Below, piece after piece: positions 16,816 through 25,870 of a stretch of DNA of 64,000 nt. Under the pieces are notes generated by a model. That model was not told where the DNA came from. It saw only the letters and a program-made list of their open reading frames with translations, and did no database searches. The first letter of the stretch is position 1. The number at the start of each line of letters is the position of its first letter. Made by a program: the position numbers and the translations under genes. Source of the stretch: CAYFQV01 sp964654185 (GTDB lineage: Bacteria > Spirochaetota > Spirochaetia > DSM-27196 > PWMO01); assembly GCA_964654185.1 (NCBI GenBank), contig CAZZIE010000005.1:6164-70163 (forward strand), written 5' to 3'.

Positions 16816-17568
16816 TCAACTGGCTGCGGTCCAGCGGAACAACTGACTCCAGAAGCGCGCGTAGTGCTTCCAATTAACGAACTCTGGTGATCCCCAGTGA
16901 GGCGCGCAATCGGACGCCCATGCGAACGTACGCCCTTTTCCATGGCGTCCCAGAACCAGTATCGGATCTTCGCCATTTTCGAGGACTATGGTGCCGGATT
17001 CTTTCGCAACGAGACGGTTGTACCCAAGAAGTGCCGGCCACTCGCCCTCGATTGCGGACAACACCTCGTGATTGGCTTTTGCGACGCTCGGACTGAAACC
17101 TTCGGGAAGTTCGACTCGGTCATCAGCTCCGTCAATCAGGACTGGCAGCACACCTGCGATTGCCGTATTCCTGTAGTGTGCTCTTCCATCATACCCCGCG
17201 AAAGACATGTACCCACCGATCATACCGAAGCCCCCGCCCGCTGTGACGAAGTCTGCAACGGCCTTCAACGGATTGGGACGGATCAGTGACTTCTCGAGAG
17301 TGTCAGGATGCAGTAGCAGAGTATCCGCACCAATGTCACTGAAAACTATCAGGGTATACTTGCGCAAATCAGCCTCGGTGTTGGGGAACTCACGAATTGC
17401 TCGGTGTCCCGGCATGTAATCGATGTCCACGTCACTGGCCAGAGCTTCGAGCAAAGGAGTCGCGCCCTCTTCGTAGCCTCCCGTATTGTATGCGTTGAAG
17501 CCTTTCACATGGATACCGTAGCTAAACCATGATTCTCCGACGAAGAGAACCTTCTTACTCTTACTCAT
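16816..17568 (-). CDS. GATase1-like protein (PF07090/DUF1355 type)
   Basis: The 250-residue protein resembles the putative glutamine-amidotransferase-like family PF07090: VLFVGESWFSYGIHVKGF at the start, LIVFSDIGADTLLL, TAGGGFGMIGGYMSFAGYDG and FAWASDCAPHWGSPEF. These proteins have the class I amidotransferase fold but no established catalysis, and often sit in sugar or uronate catabolic operons. No nucleophilic Cys is seen at the expected GGGFGMIGG elbow. GAGG precedes ATG 17568. It is the last gene of the long GntR-controlled operon, 84 nt after the SIS gene. Confidence 0.8.
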   Translation of the reverse strand: MSKSKKVLFVGESWFSYGIHVKGFNAYNTGGYEEGATPLLEALASDVDIDYMPGHRAIREFPNTEADLRKYTLIVFSDIGADTLLLHPDTLEKSLIRPNPLKAVADFVTAGGGFGMIGGYMSFAGYDGRAHYRNTAIAGVLPVLIDGADDRVELPEGFSPSVAKANHEVLSAIEGEWPALLGYNRLVAKESGTIVLENGEDPILVLGRHGKGRTFAWASDCAPHWGSPEFVNWKHYARFWSQLFRWTAAS

Positions 17569-17652
17569 CAGTACACCTCGCTTTTCTTGAGTCTGCAACC
17601 GGTTTTGCTATCGTGCCGCTACCACGGATCAGGGCACCTGACCACCATTCCT

Positions 17653-18705
17653 CTACCGCACCCACTCGAAGTGTGCCTTCTCATACGGCTCCATGTTGGG
17701 CCGGCGCCCGGTCTTCGTCACCACGTCGTAACCCATTTCGTTTGCGACATACAAACACAGCAGCTGAGACGCGACGCCACCAGTAAATGGGGTCAGAGCC
17801 TCAGGTGCCTTTGGTAGCTCAACGTGGTAGGTTCCCTTCAAGCCTGTCTTTTCATCGCTGAAAACGATCGACTGTGCACCGATGTGCTGTAGTCCCGCGA
17901 TAATCTCTGCCGCAAGGCCGGCAGCGCAACCGGGCGCAATGATTACCACCGGATCTCCGGATTCGACCATGAGGTGGGCGCCGTGCGCAAACTCCTCCAG
18001 TTCCGAGTGGTGTGACAGGATCCCTCCCGCCTCCCACATCTTGGCGGCAGCGTACTGCGCCGTAGCATGACTGGGCCCCGAGCCCAAGAAGAAGAATTGA
18101 CGGGAGTCCGCCACACTCGCTGCGACTCGCCCTATTGCCGCAGTAGTTCCCTGGATGACACCTGCCACGATTTCGGACGTCTCGTTGATTTCCGTATGCG
18201 CAGTACCGGAGACCCACTCTACAAAAAGAGCAATCGCCAGCAGCGTGGTCGAATAGTCCAGACTGTGCGGGGTCTTTCTGGACTCCGCCCTCTCCGGAAT
18301 GACGATCGAACCGTCAGCTTGCCGTGCAATGGTGCTGTCCGCATTGGCCGTGAGAGAAATGACCGTTGCGCCGGCCTCCTTTGCTCTTCGGAGAGCCCTT
18401 ATTCCGTGCTTCGCCTCGCCCGAGGTTGATATTGCCACTGCAAGGTCGCTATCAACGAACGGCCAATAGGTCTGGGCCTCATAAGTGGGTACCACATGGT
18501 ATCCTATGCGAGGACCAAGCTTTGTGCGAGCCATGAAGGCCATGGCAAGCGGAGCAAAGAAGGAATCTCCGGACCCAAACACGACTACCCTCTCGGCGCG
18601 TAGTCGCGTCAGATCGAGCTTGGCGAACTGGTCTCGAAGCTGGGGCAAGCATCTCTCCAAGGCGTCAGCCTGTTGTTGGATCTCGTTCTGCATAATCTCG
18701 TTCAT
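17653..18705 (-). CDS. SIS-domain sugar isomerase/deglycase (FrlB/AgaS/GlmS-isomerase type)
   Basis: The 350-residue protein has two SIS domains (about residues 35-165 and 190-340), with AISTSGEAKHGIRALRRAKE typical of sugar-phosphate binding and a second FFFLGSGPSHATAQYAAAKM. This arrangement is that of the GlmS isomerase half, AgaS and the fructosamine-6-phosphate deglycase FrlB. It has no glutaminase domain. In its operon it could split a phosphorylated Amadori compound or isomerise an amino sugar phosphate. The PfkB kinase and eIF2B-type isomerase genes lie just upstream. Confidence 0.85.
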   Translation of the reverse strand: MNEIMQNEIQQQADALERCLPQLRDQFAKLDLTRLRAERVVVFGSGDSFFAPLAMAFMARTKLGPRIGYHVVPTYEAQTYWPFVDSDLAVAISTSGEAKHGIRALRRAKEAGATVISLTANADSTIARQADGSIVIPERAESRKTPHSLDYSTTLLAIALFVEWVSGTAHTEINETSEIVAGVIQGTTAAIGRVAASVADSRQFFFLGSGPSHATAQYAAAKMWEAGGILSHHSELEEFAHGAHLMVESGDPVVIIAPGCAAGLAAEIIAGLQHIGAQSIVFSDEKTGLKGTYHVELPKAPEALTPFTGGVASQLLCLYVANEMGYDVVTKTGRRPNMEPYEKAHFEWVR

Positions 18706-18765
18706 GGATACTCACGTCTCACTTTCACCTGTCGCCTGCGTCACGCGGGGGATCGAGGATCCAGA

Positions 18766-19755
18766 TCACTGTCGTGCGACGCTCCGCTGCAACGTACCAA
18801 GAAACTCCAAGGCTTTAGAGCGTATATGCGCCGGCAGCAGAATCCCGCTTGGTGTAACATATCCGCTGATCAACTCTGGAGGGACCCGATCCAACTCCGG
18901 AGCGACCATGCTGACTTCTCCTGTGGCCTTCAGATCTTCTTCGGGGTCAAGTATCGGGGTGAAATCATCTTCCTTTAGCGCTCTCTGTTTGCCCTCAATG
19001 GATTCAGGATCGATCTTGATAAGTTCAGTTGCGACATAGTAAGGAATTCCGAGCTGTCGCGCCGCAATCGCGATCGGATGACTCCCTACCGTGTTCCAAG
19101 CACTGCCGTCTATGAATATCGTCTCAGCTCCTATGAGCACGGCATCACAGCGTGGTAAGAACCGTCGATACGCTATGTCCATGATATAGGTTACAGAGTG
19201 TCCCATGGCCAGACTCTCTTTGGCGATAGGAAACCCGCCTCGGAGTGCCCTGCTCTCCGGGGTCACCACCTCCAGCAACTTGTTGCGGTGAGACAACTCC
19301 TTGAGAATTGCCATCATTGAGCTACTATAGTCGAAGGCCAGTATGGCGTTCGCACCCTCAAGAAGGTTGGCTCCATACGCAGCAATTAGGTCCCGGTTAC
19401 GAATCGACATCTTCTGGTATTCGTCTTTCCGCTCCAACAAAAAGGTTCTGAGTTCCACAGAAGACGCCGGATCTTCATCTTCGAAACCACGGAGAACGTG
19501 CTGGATGGCGTTCCGTATTGCCGGAGTGTTTTTGCCGCGTGTTGCTGCCAAGTAATCCGCCGTCTCCATAATGAGGCGCTTTGTTTCATCGGAAGAGGAG
19601 CGTGCGGACTCCTCCGCAATGGAGACCAACAGCTCATTGATCTGACGGATGTTTCTGCTCGCACCTAGGCTGGTACCTCCAATGATGTCGTGCAGCAGTT
19701 CCATCGAGCGCCTCGGAAGTCGCGGAGCAGTTTGCATTGATGTCTCACCCTTCAT
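18766..19755 (-). CDS. eIF2B alpha/beta/delta-family sugar-phosphate isomerase-like protein
   Basis: The 329-residue protein has an N-terminal helical domain and a Rossmann-like C-terminal half with family segments: ILAFDYSSSMMAIL, VTPESRALRGGFPIAKESL, RCDAVLIGAETIFIDGSAWNTVGSHPIAIAAR in parts, and PYYVATELIK. Relatives include ribose-1,5-bisphosphate isomerase and methylthioribose-1-phosphate isomerase, which convert aldose-1-phosphates to ketoses. The start overlaps the PfkB gene by 11 nt and GGAG lies 9 nt before it. The kinase-isomerase overlap suggests consecutive steps. Exact substrate unknown. Confidence 0.8.
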   Translation of the reverse strand: MKGETSMQTAPRLPRRSMELLHDIIGGTSLGASRNIRQINELLVSIAEESARSSSDETKRLIMETADYLAATRGKNTPAIRNAIQHVLRGFEDEDPASSVELRTFLLERKDEYQKMSIRNRDLIAAYGANLLEGANAILAFDYSSSMMAILKELSHRNKLLEVVTPESRALRGGFPIAKESLAMGHSVTYIMDIAYRRFLPRCDAVLIGAETIFIDGSAWNTVGSHPIAIAARQLGIPYYVATELIKIDPESIEGKQRALKEDDFTPILDPEEDLKATGEVSMVAPELDRVPPELISGYVTPSGILLPAHIRSKALEFLGTLQRSVARQ

Positions 19756-20737
19756 CTACTACATCTCCTTTCCAATTTGCGGTGACATTCGCTGTCTCCG
19801 GACCCGCGGTCGTAGGTACGGAGGCCAGCATATCGGCGTTCTCTGACATCAGCGAGCGAACGTCACCCAAGGTAGGAACACCGCCGTGGCCTCCTAGCGA
19901 CGATGCGTTCAGTGCACCAACCGCATTGCCCATTATTGCCGCTTCTCTCACGCTCCGGTCACGAATGAACTCGTGAACAAACCCGGCAGCGAAGGCATCG
20001 CCGCAGCCGGTCGTGTCTACAACACCCACTTCGAAGCCTCGCACATGTCCCACCCACTCAGATGAAGCAACAAAACATCCCTCCCCACCAGCGGTGACAC
20101 ACACCGTACCGCCTACGAGCCGCAAGAGACTTGTCGCTGATTCACCGATACCAGCTAAGCCTGTAAGCCTCGTTGCAGTGGTACGGTTCAGAAACACAAG
20201 ATCAATTGATTCCAGAAGTGGCTCGAGTAGGTCTCTCTGTTCAACGTGGCCGGGCTCCAGGTCGACAGATAGTGTTGCGCCATTTTGTCTGGCGAGCCCT
20301 ACGACGGCTTCCAGGGTATCAAGGCGACTGCCCGTCGTGTGAACGTGGTCAACATCCGCGAACGCTGCAGATACCAGACTATCCGGGTCAATGAAGATAC
20401 AGTCGGTCGCAGCAATTGTGAGTGCCTTCTCGCCCGAAGGATCAACCATCACAATGCAGAAGTACGTACTGCCGTTCTCCCTCACCATCATGTGGGACAC
20501 GTCCACACCGGAACTGCTGAGGTCTTCAAGAGTTAGCTTTCCATAGGAATCATCGCCGACCACACCATGGAGCCCGACTGTGTCACCAAGTCGCGCTGCC
20601 GCGACTGCGAAGTTCGCAACCATTCCCCCGGCAAAGTGATGAAAAGACTTTGCCGCAGTTTTTTCGTCGGGTCCGGGGAAATGCTCCACGCTTAGATAGA
20701 TGTCGATATCTGCATCACCGACTCCGAGTATCTTCAC
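19745..20737 (-). CDS. PfkB family carbohydrate kinase
   Basis: The 330-residue protein has the ribokinase fold: ILGVGDADIDIYLSVE, FAGGMVANFAVAAARLG (the GG sugar-binding lid motif) and the catalytic DTTGCGDAFAAGF with the base Asp near residue 250. It should phosphorylate a sugar or glycosylated amino acid with ATP. In frl operons the PfkB member FrlD phosphorylates fructoselysine before the SIS enzyme splits it, and the gene company here fits that idea. It lies 13 nt after the AllA-like gene and overlaps the isomerase gene. Confidence 0.9.
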   Translation of the reverse strand: MKILGVGDADIDIYLSVEHFPGPDEKTAAKSFHHFAGGMVANFAVAAARLGDTVGLHGVVGDDSYGKLTLEDLSSSGVDVSHMMVRENGSTYFCIVMVDPSGEKALTIAATDCIFIDPDSLVSAAFADVDHVHTTGSRLDTLEAVVGLARQNGATLSVDLEPGHVEQRDLLEPLLESIDLVFLNRTTATRLTGLAGIGESATSLLRLVGGTVCVTAGGEGCFVASSEWVGHVRGFEVGVVDTTGCGDAFAAGFVHEFIRDRSVREAAIMGNAVGALNASSLGGHGGVPTLGDVRSLMSENADMLASVPTTAGPETANVTANWKGDVVDEG

Positions 20738-20750
20738 CAGACGTCCCCCA

Positions 20751-21263
20751 TTACCTCTGAAGCTCTATCACACAATCGTCTTTGAACGGGATCCATGGAT
20801 CATTGCTCCGCCCCGGCTCGGGACCGTGAGGTTCGCCCACGAAATAGTACAGGACCTCCCGGTCTTCCACAGGGAGGGCGGCCCAATGCCACGTGCCGGG
20901 CGCCATCAGAATCGCTTCGCCGGGTTCAATTACAAAAGCTCGCACCGTAGTGGCATCGGGTTGTTCGCTATGATCAGAAAGATCACCCGGCAACGCAACG
21001 GTTTGAATGACCGCACCGGTTATCGGGATGAGCAACTCCGCTTTCGGCTCACGCTCCATCTTGTCAATGGGGTCGAAACATGGGGCTGTTGTCACCATTC
21101 CTACTGCGGGCTTCATGCTTCCCATATGGGTGAGCCAAGCCCAGCAGTTCCAGTTGTTTCCTGTCTTGTTTGCAGCTTCCAATGGCAGGCGTATATAGGA
21201 ACCATACGGCTCCACCCAGTGATCCGAAATGCGTTGCGGGATAACGTTGATGGACCGGTGCAT
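20751..21263 (-). CDS. Ureidoglycolate lyase (AllA)-like protein
   Basis: The 170-residue protein matches the AllA cupin family PF04115: GSYIRLPLE near the start, FDPIDKMEREPKAELLIPITG, and EPGEAILMAPGTWHWAALPV followed by a strand ending YYFVGEPHG. AllA releases urea from ureidoglycolate; members outside allantoin clusters have other or unknown roles. ATG 21263 is preferred over TTG 21266, with GGAGAGC before it. It lies 9 nt after the single-domain hypothetical gene, inside the long operon, so a ureido or amide bond in the substrate is possible. Confidence 0.75.
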   Translation of the reverse strand: MHRSINVIPQRISDHWVEPYGSYIRLPLEAANKTGNNWNCWAWLTHMGSMKPAVGMVTTAPCFDPIDKMEREPKAELLIPITGAVIQTVALPGDLSDHSEQPDATTVRAFVIEPGEAILMAPGTWHWAALPVEDREVLYYFVGEPHGPEPGRSNDPWIPFKDDCVIELQR

Positions 21264-21272
21264 CAAGCTCTC

Positions 21273-21614
21273 CTATATGACCCATGAATCTGCGGCGGGA
21301 ACCGGCTCGTACCGGCGCCCTACCATGTTCTCTTCTTGGAAGTACTGATAGTGGCGGATCTCCTCGAGGGAGTTAGTGAACTGCACGATTGCGTCCACGC
21401 TCGGAAACTCCCAGCACTCGAAACGTGACCATGAAGACTGTCCGCGGACCTTGTAAGTACCAAGCAGACGCGCTCCTCGTGCCTGCACGTCCCTAAATAG
21501 CGCCTCGCGTTGCGACAAATATGTGTGCCGGTCTTCCTCCGACAGATAATACCAATCATCGGTCGGCTTCCATCTCTTGAACCAGCCAACCGTGTTCTGC
21601 TCTGTGCTCGACAC
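21273..21614 (-). CDS. Hypothetical protein, one copy of a repeated uncharacterised domain
   Basis: I do not recognise this 113-residue protein. Residues 47-99 (GARLLGTYKVRG, FECWEFPSVD, NSLEE, YQYF) align with both halves of the protein encoded next to it. It is rich in aromatic residues with no signal peptide or membrane segment. The start is GTG 21614, directly after the TAG stop of the neighbour, with GGGAGG 7 nt upstream. The length and pattern suggest a dimeric alpha-beta barrel, which is inference. It lies between the CUT1 permeases and the AllA-like gene. Confidence 0.7.
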   Translation of the reverse strand: MSSTEQNTVGWFKRWKPTDDWYYLSEEDRHTYLSQREALFRDVQARGARLLGTYKVRGQSSWSRFECWEFPSVDAIVQFTNSLEEIRHYQYFQEENMVGRRYEPVPAADSWVI

Positions 21615-22346
21615 CTAGTAACCTCCCTTCTCTCGCTCTGGGTCAGGCTGCAAACGCTCCGCGAACCGGAAGCTATGCTCCAACTGTCCGGCGACGAACC
21701 TCCAATTGCAGAGCGTGAACTCTGGTGAATCTTCGAACCGGGCAGCGGCATCTTCGAGATGACACCACTCAGGCAGTCGAAAGAAGGCGAAGTGCGCCCA
21801 TGAACAGGACCACCGCGAGTAATAAGTACCCAGACATTCGCCACCAACTCCACGTACACATTCCGCAAGCTTCGCCAAAGCCTCACTAGAAACAGGTCCA
21901 GAGGAAGCGTTTCTGTACACCGTCTGTCGAGGTTGGCAGAAGACAATCGTCGCGATTCTCATGCGGTTGTCGGGGCTCCCGGATCGTATGCTATCCCAAT
22001 TCACAGACTCCGGTTGTATGGCAGCTTGAACGCCGATGTAGTGGTCAGAGTCGGCAAACTTGAAGTCCCCGGCCGCCTCCAGTTGCCCGATGACCGAGTC
22101 GTGAATCTCGAGGCTGGGTGTCCGCCAGAACGTGAAATACTGGAGTCCAGTGCTCCAGCGGGCGCCGTAGAGACCGAACATGCGACATCCTTGTGCTTGC
22201 GCGAACCGAAACGCGGCCTTGATTCGAGCACTAGTGTCGATTTCCTCATGGTGACCCGCATGATACTCGGACCGCTTGTTGGTCCAGTGCGCGAAGAAAC
22301 CAAGCTCGGTCGCGAACTGCGCTTGTACATCCGGTTGACTGCTCAC
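21615..22346 (-). CDS. Hypothetical protein with two copies of the same uncharacterised domain
   Basis: The 243-residue protein is unrecognised but clearly duplicated. Core units lie at residues 53-105 (GCRMFGLYGARWS, FTFWRTPSLE, QLEAAGDFKF) and 168-220 (GGECLGTYYSRWS, FAFFRLPEW, RFEDSPEFTL). A third copy is the next gene. The shared pattern is G-x-x-[LMC]-[FL]-G-x-Y-x-x-R-x-S, then F-x-x-[WF]-x-x-P, then an acidic helix. It starts at GTG 22346, overlapping the permease stop by 4 nt (GTGA), so it is translationally coupled to a transporter. No signal or membrane segment. Confidence 0.75.
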   Translation of the reverse strand: MSSQPDVQAQFATELGFFAHWTNKRSEYHAGHHEEIDTSARIKAAFRFAQAQGCRMFGLYGARWSTGLQYFTFWRTPSLEIHDSVIGQLEAAGDFKFADSDHYIGVQAAIQPESVNWDSIRSGSPDNRMRIATIVFCQPRQTVYRNASSGPVSSEALAKLAECVRGVGGECLGTYYSRWSCSWAHFAFFRLPEWCHLEDAAARFEDSPEFTLCNWRFVAGQLEHSFRFAERLQPDPEREKGGY

Positions 22347-23212
22347 TTGATTCCCCCCGAAAAGAGACCGGATTCAACGCGACGCTCTAGCAGGATGGCG
22401 CCGATCACACTTGGAATGATGCTAAGGATCGCTAGTACCGACATGCGCCACCATTGAACCCCGGTATTGGTGACCTGAGAAACCATAAGGATTGGAACGG
22501 TCCCAGACTCCTGGAACGACAGAATAAGCGGAAACAAGAAACCGTTCCATGTGAAGATGAACGCCAAGATGAATGTGGCGACCAAACCAGGCGCAGCAAG
22601 GGGCAACGAAATCCTTACGAATATCGCAAGTCGTGATGCGCCGTCGACCAGGGCACTTTCCTCAATTTCTTGAGGAATCCGGGCAAAGAAATCCTTTAGC
22701 AACCAAACGGCCAAAGGAATGTTGATCGCCAGAAAGGCGAGCGTCAGTCCGAGACGAGTATCGACCAAGCCTACAAATTGATACATCACGAGGAACGCAA
22801 ACACGACCACAACAGGAGGCATCATCCTGTTAGAGACGAACCAGAAGGCAATTTCCTTGTTCCGCCAGGAACCGAACTTGTAACGGAATCGTGCGAGCCC
22901 GTGAGCTGCCAGAGCGCCGATGATGACCGCTGCGGTCGCACTTCCCACTCCCACAACGAGCCCGTTTACGAAGTGTCGAACCACCCAGGCCCTCGTATCC
23001 GGAGTGCCCAAAAGCGACTTCCACGCATGCAAACTAGGCTCAAAGTCAACCCACGGAACGTATGTTACGTCCTGCGTAATCGCGACGGGAAGCTTGAATG
23101 AGGTGATGACGGTCCAATAGAGCGGGAAGTAGACAATGAAAACCCAGATTATCAACACACTGTACACTGCGAACTTGCGTAGACGGGCTTTCGTCTTGTG
23201 CGGATCTATCAT
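22343..23212 (-). CDS. CUT1 ABC sugar transporter permease, MalG/LacG-like
   Basis: The 289-residue membrane protein has six hydrophobic segments and the EAA loop EIEESALVDGASRLAIFVRI (about residue 190), which docks with the ATPase. The start (residues 15-60, VYFPLYWTVITSFK) is typical of MalG-type subunits. It sits 12 nt after the MalF-type gene and overlaps the next gene by 4 nt. No ATPase gene is in the operon, so the pair probably uses a shared MsmX/UgpC-like ATPase encoded elsewhere. Confidence 0.93.
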   Translation of the reverse strand: MIDPHKTKARLRKFAVYSVLIIWVFIVYFPLYWTVITSFKLPVAITQDVTYVPWVDFEPSLHAWKSLLGTPDTRAWVVRHFVNGLVVGVGSATAAVIIGALAAHGLARFRYKFGSWRNKEIAFWFVSNRMMPPVVVVFAFLVMYQFVGLVDTRLGLTLAFLAINIPLAVWLLKDFFARIPQEIEESALVDGASRLAIFVRISLPLAAPGLVATFILAFIFTWNGFLFPLILSFQESGTVPILMVSQVTNTGVQWWRMSVLAILSIIPSVIGAILLERRVESGLFSGGIK

Positions 23213-23224
23213 TGCAGAACCTCA

Positions 23225-24154
23225 CTACATATCAGGCGTCAACCGGCGAGCGATCGACAAGAAGATGAGCGAAAACAAGATCGTAGTTATGAGCAACGAG
23301 AACGCGATCGTCGACGCGTAGGAAAGGTCGCCACCCTTCAGCCCAACATCGTAGGCGAATAGTGTGACGACCTCCGTGGAATTCCCGGGCCCACCACCCG
23401 TTACCACTCTCACTACGTCTATGACTTTGAATGCTTCAAGGGCGCGAATCACAATCGCCGACGCACTTATCGGCATGAGTAGGGGAAATGTTATGTGTCT
23501 GAACAGGTGCCAGCTCCGGGCCCCATCTACTCTCGCGGCTTCGTAAAGCTCGTTCGGAATGGACTGGAGTGCCGCAAGAAGAATCAGAATGAACAGCGGC
23601 GTCCACTGCCACGTGTCCACCAGGATGATGATGAGCATGGATAGCCCCGGGCTCAGCGTCCATCGCATGACCGGAAGCCCCAGGTTGAAGAGAACGTCGT
23701 TTATCGGGCCAAAGGACTCGCTGAAGATCATCTTTCCGATCACGTAACTGACGGCCACGGGGCTTACCATCATCGGCAGAAGCAGGCTGATCCGAAAAAA
23801 GCGCCTGAACTTGATGTCTTGATTCAGCAGTAGAGCGAGCCCGAAACCCAATGAGTACTGTAGCGCTACTCCACCACAGACGAAGACAACAGTGTTTCGA
23901 AGTACTGTATGGAAGTTCGAGTCTTCGAAAAGCCGTTGCCAGTTCTGAAACCCGGTGAAGTTGAACTGAAGGCCACCTCCGAGACGAAAATCAGTGAATG
24001 TCATTAAGAGCGAGAACACTAATGGGAAGATCAGAAGCACGATCACTGCGATAGTCGGCGGAAGAATGAAAGCCCGCTTGGCAACTCTATCCATGTCGAG
24101 TGATCGCCGTGCTAACGAACGTCCTGCGGGCGCTCCCGTGCGAACTGTACTCAT
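23225..24154 (-). CDS. CUT1 ABC sugar transporter permease, MalF/LacF-like
   Basis: The 309-residue membrane protein has about six hydrophobic segments, the first near residues 30-50 (FILPPTIAVIVLLIFPLVFS), and an EAA loop ELYEAARVDGARSWHLFRHI. It forms the translocation pore with the MalG-type subunit encoded 12 nt downstream. The start at ATG 24154 has only a weak G-rich upstream sequence; ATG at residue 21 is an alternative. A stable hairpin separates it from the binding-protein gene. Confidence 0.92.
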   Translation of the reverse strand: MSTVRTGAPAGRSLARRSLDMDRVAKRAFILPPTIAVIVLLIFPLVFSLLMTFTDFRLGGGLQFNFTGFQNWQRLFEDSNFHTVLRNTVVFVCGGVALQYSLGFGLALLLNQDIKFRRFFRISLLLPMMVSPVAVSYVIGKMIFSESFGPINDVLFNLGLPVMRWTLSPGLSMLIIILVDTWQWTPLFILILLAALQSIPNELYEAARVDGARSWHLFRHITFPLLMPISASAIVIRALEAFKVIDVVRVVTGGGPGNSTEVVTLFAYDVGLKGGDLSYASTIAFSLLITTILFSLIFLSIARRLTPDM

Positions 24155-24191
24155 ACGTTGTTTCCCCCTTGGCGAGACCCCGAAGGAAGCC

Positions 24192-24210
24192 GGCCTGCCA
24201 ACGGCAGGCC
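24192..24210 (-). other. Stable hairpin between CUT1 binding-protein and permease genes
   Basis: GGCCTGCC (24192-24199), loop AAC and GGCAGGCC (24203-24210) form a perfect 8-bp stem 22 nt after the SBP stop codon. There is no T-tract. Similar hairpins follow the other two SBP genes in this window. Confidence 0.6.
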
Positions 24211-24231
24211 AGCGTGGGCATTGACCTCAAA

Positions 24232-25785
24232 CTACATACCCAAGGAGTCTCGGTAGATCCGCAACTGGTCTTCGCGTCCTATCCGGTCAGTGATCCTGTC
24301 CCACTCTTCGGCGGCCTCGGCAAGGGCCTCTTCAGCCGTAGCCTGGCCTGAAAGTGCCTTGGAAACAGCCAACTCGAGTGCGTCCTGATACTGGACATAA
24401 CCGGGGATTCTGAGCTGGAACACCGCGTTCGGATGCTCTTGTGAAGCTGCGATGGCGTTTAGGTATTCTTCCGCATCATCAATCTCGAAACCGATCGCGT
24501 CCCATGCCTCGTAGTCGTTCACCGTTGAATATCGGGCGGGATTCACTCCCGATCCGCTTGTCAATGCCGCCCATTGCATGATTGGCGGAGAAGCATAGTA
24601 CGCTGCGAGGTCGATAGCTGCTTCCTTCGCCCGCGCGTTCGCTGCAACCATGTTTCCCCATCCGCCGAAGGCGGCATACGGGGCGTGGTTCACCTCCGGC
24701 ATGGACTCCCAGCGCCCTTCATTACTGTTCCAGACTTCAGTCGAACCCGGTGTGATGTCGAAGCCCACCTTGCCTTGAACAATCGACATCTCCGGATCAA
24801 CGGAAATGGGGCCTATATCCGACCACTGAACGTCCAGTGCAACCAGACCGCCCGCGAACGCTTGAGCATTCTCGATAAATCCGAAGTTGGGCATATCCGG
24901 TGGCGAGTACGGGAGTACAGCTATGAGACTCTCCAGAGCCCGAACGAATCCGGGATTGGCCACACGCGCATCCATCGTGTCCGGATCGAACAGCAGCGCG
25001 GGATCATCCGGCATCTTGGCAAAGGGTGCGGCGCGGGAAATGAAGCCGTGGAACCCTTGATTCTTGCGCATTATCAATTCAACAGAACCATAATGGCGCT
25101 CGCCGTCACCCCAGTCGCCCGTGAAGAACTCAGCCACATCGTTATACTGTTCCCACGTTCTTGGTACAGACAATTCGTAGCCAAACTCTTCTTCGAAGGC
25201 AGCCTGCATGTCTGGGTCTGCCAAGAGATCCTTTCGGTAGAACATCATGTGGTTATCGCCGTCCCAGGGATACGCGAACGTTTCACCCGCCCACTCCGTT
25301 TGCCTTTGGTAGAGAGGTATGATGTCGTCCCAACTGAGGCGGGCCTTGACTTCATCGGGGACTCGTTCGATGTAACCTCCACCCATGAGGTCGCCGGCAA
25401 GATAGGATGGCAGATTGAGGACATCGCCGATGAAGACACCCGTAGTAAGTGCCGTCAGCACCTTGTCTTGAAGTTCACCGAAAGGAATCATATTGAGTTC
25501 AACTCTGCCCCCGGTAGCGGCCTCCCAACCGGCGGCTGCCTCCTTCAAGAATTCGCCCTGGTATCCCGTGATGGTTGTGACAGTCACAGTCACACCGTCA
25601 AAGCGCTCTCCACTTGTAGCTTCGCGGGCTGCATCCAAGTCGACGAAGTCTGGAATATGGTCCAAACTCGGCGCCTCCGTTTGCGCACCCGCAGCCTGTC
25701 CTTCCTGCTCTCCACCACCAAATGCCGCCGTAGCCACAAGACCAGCGAGCAGCAACACCAGCACAATATTGAACTTACCTTTCAT
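24232..25785 (-). CDS. Extracellular solute-binding protein, CUT1 family (family 1)
   Basis: The 517-residue protein has a signal peptide (MKGKFNIVLVLLLAGLVATAAF) and matures at or near GGGEQEGQAAG. The body is a family 1 solute-binding protein: AGWEAATGGRVELNMIPFGE, YPWDGDNHMMFYRKDLL and VNPARYS near the end. At 517 residues it is longer than MalE (about 400) and closer to large SBPs for oligosaccharides or glycosides. AGGAGGAGAA precedes the ATG. It is the first transporter gene of the GntR operon, 85 nt after the M20 hydrolase gene. Confidence 0.93.
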   Translation of the reverse strand: MKGKFNIVLVLLLAGLVATAAFGGGEQEGQAAGAQTEAPSLDHIPDFVDLDAAREATSGERFDGVTVTVTTITGYQGEFLKEAAAGWEAATGGRVELNMIPFGELQDKVLTALTTGVFIGDVLNLPSYLAGDLMGGGYIERVPDEVKARLSWDDIIPLYQRQTEWAGETFAYPWDGDNHMMFYRKDLLADPDMQAAFEEEFGYELSVPRTWEQYNDVAEFFTGDWGDGERHYGSVELIMRKNQGFHGFISRAAPFAKMPDDPALLFDPDTMDARVANPGFVRALESLIAVLPYSPPDMPNFGFIENAQAFAGGLVALDVQWSDIGPISVDPEMSIVQGKVGFDITPGSTEVWNSNEGRWESMPEVNHAPYAAFGGWGNMVAANARAKEAAIDLAAYYASPPIMQWAALTSGSGVNPARYSTVNDYEAWDAIGFEIDDAEEYLNAIAASQEHPNAVFQLRIPGYVQYQDALELAVSKALSGQATAEEALAEAAEEWDRITDRIGREDQLRIYRDSLGM

Positions 25786-25870
25786 GGTTCTCCTCCTTCT
25801 GAAAGGGTCTTGGTAGATTCGACCGGACTCGTGCTACATGGGCCCTCCTTTTGCCGCCCACAGCGCGCCG

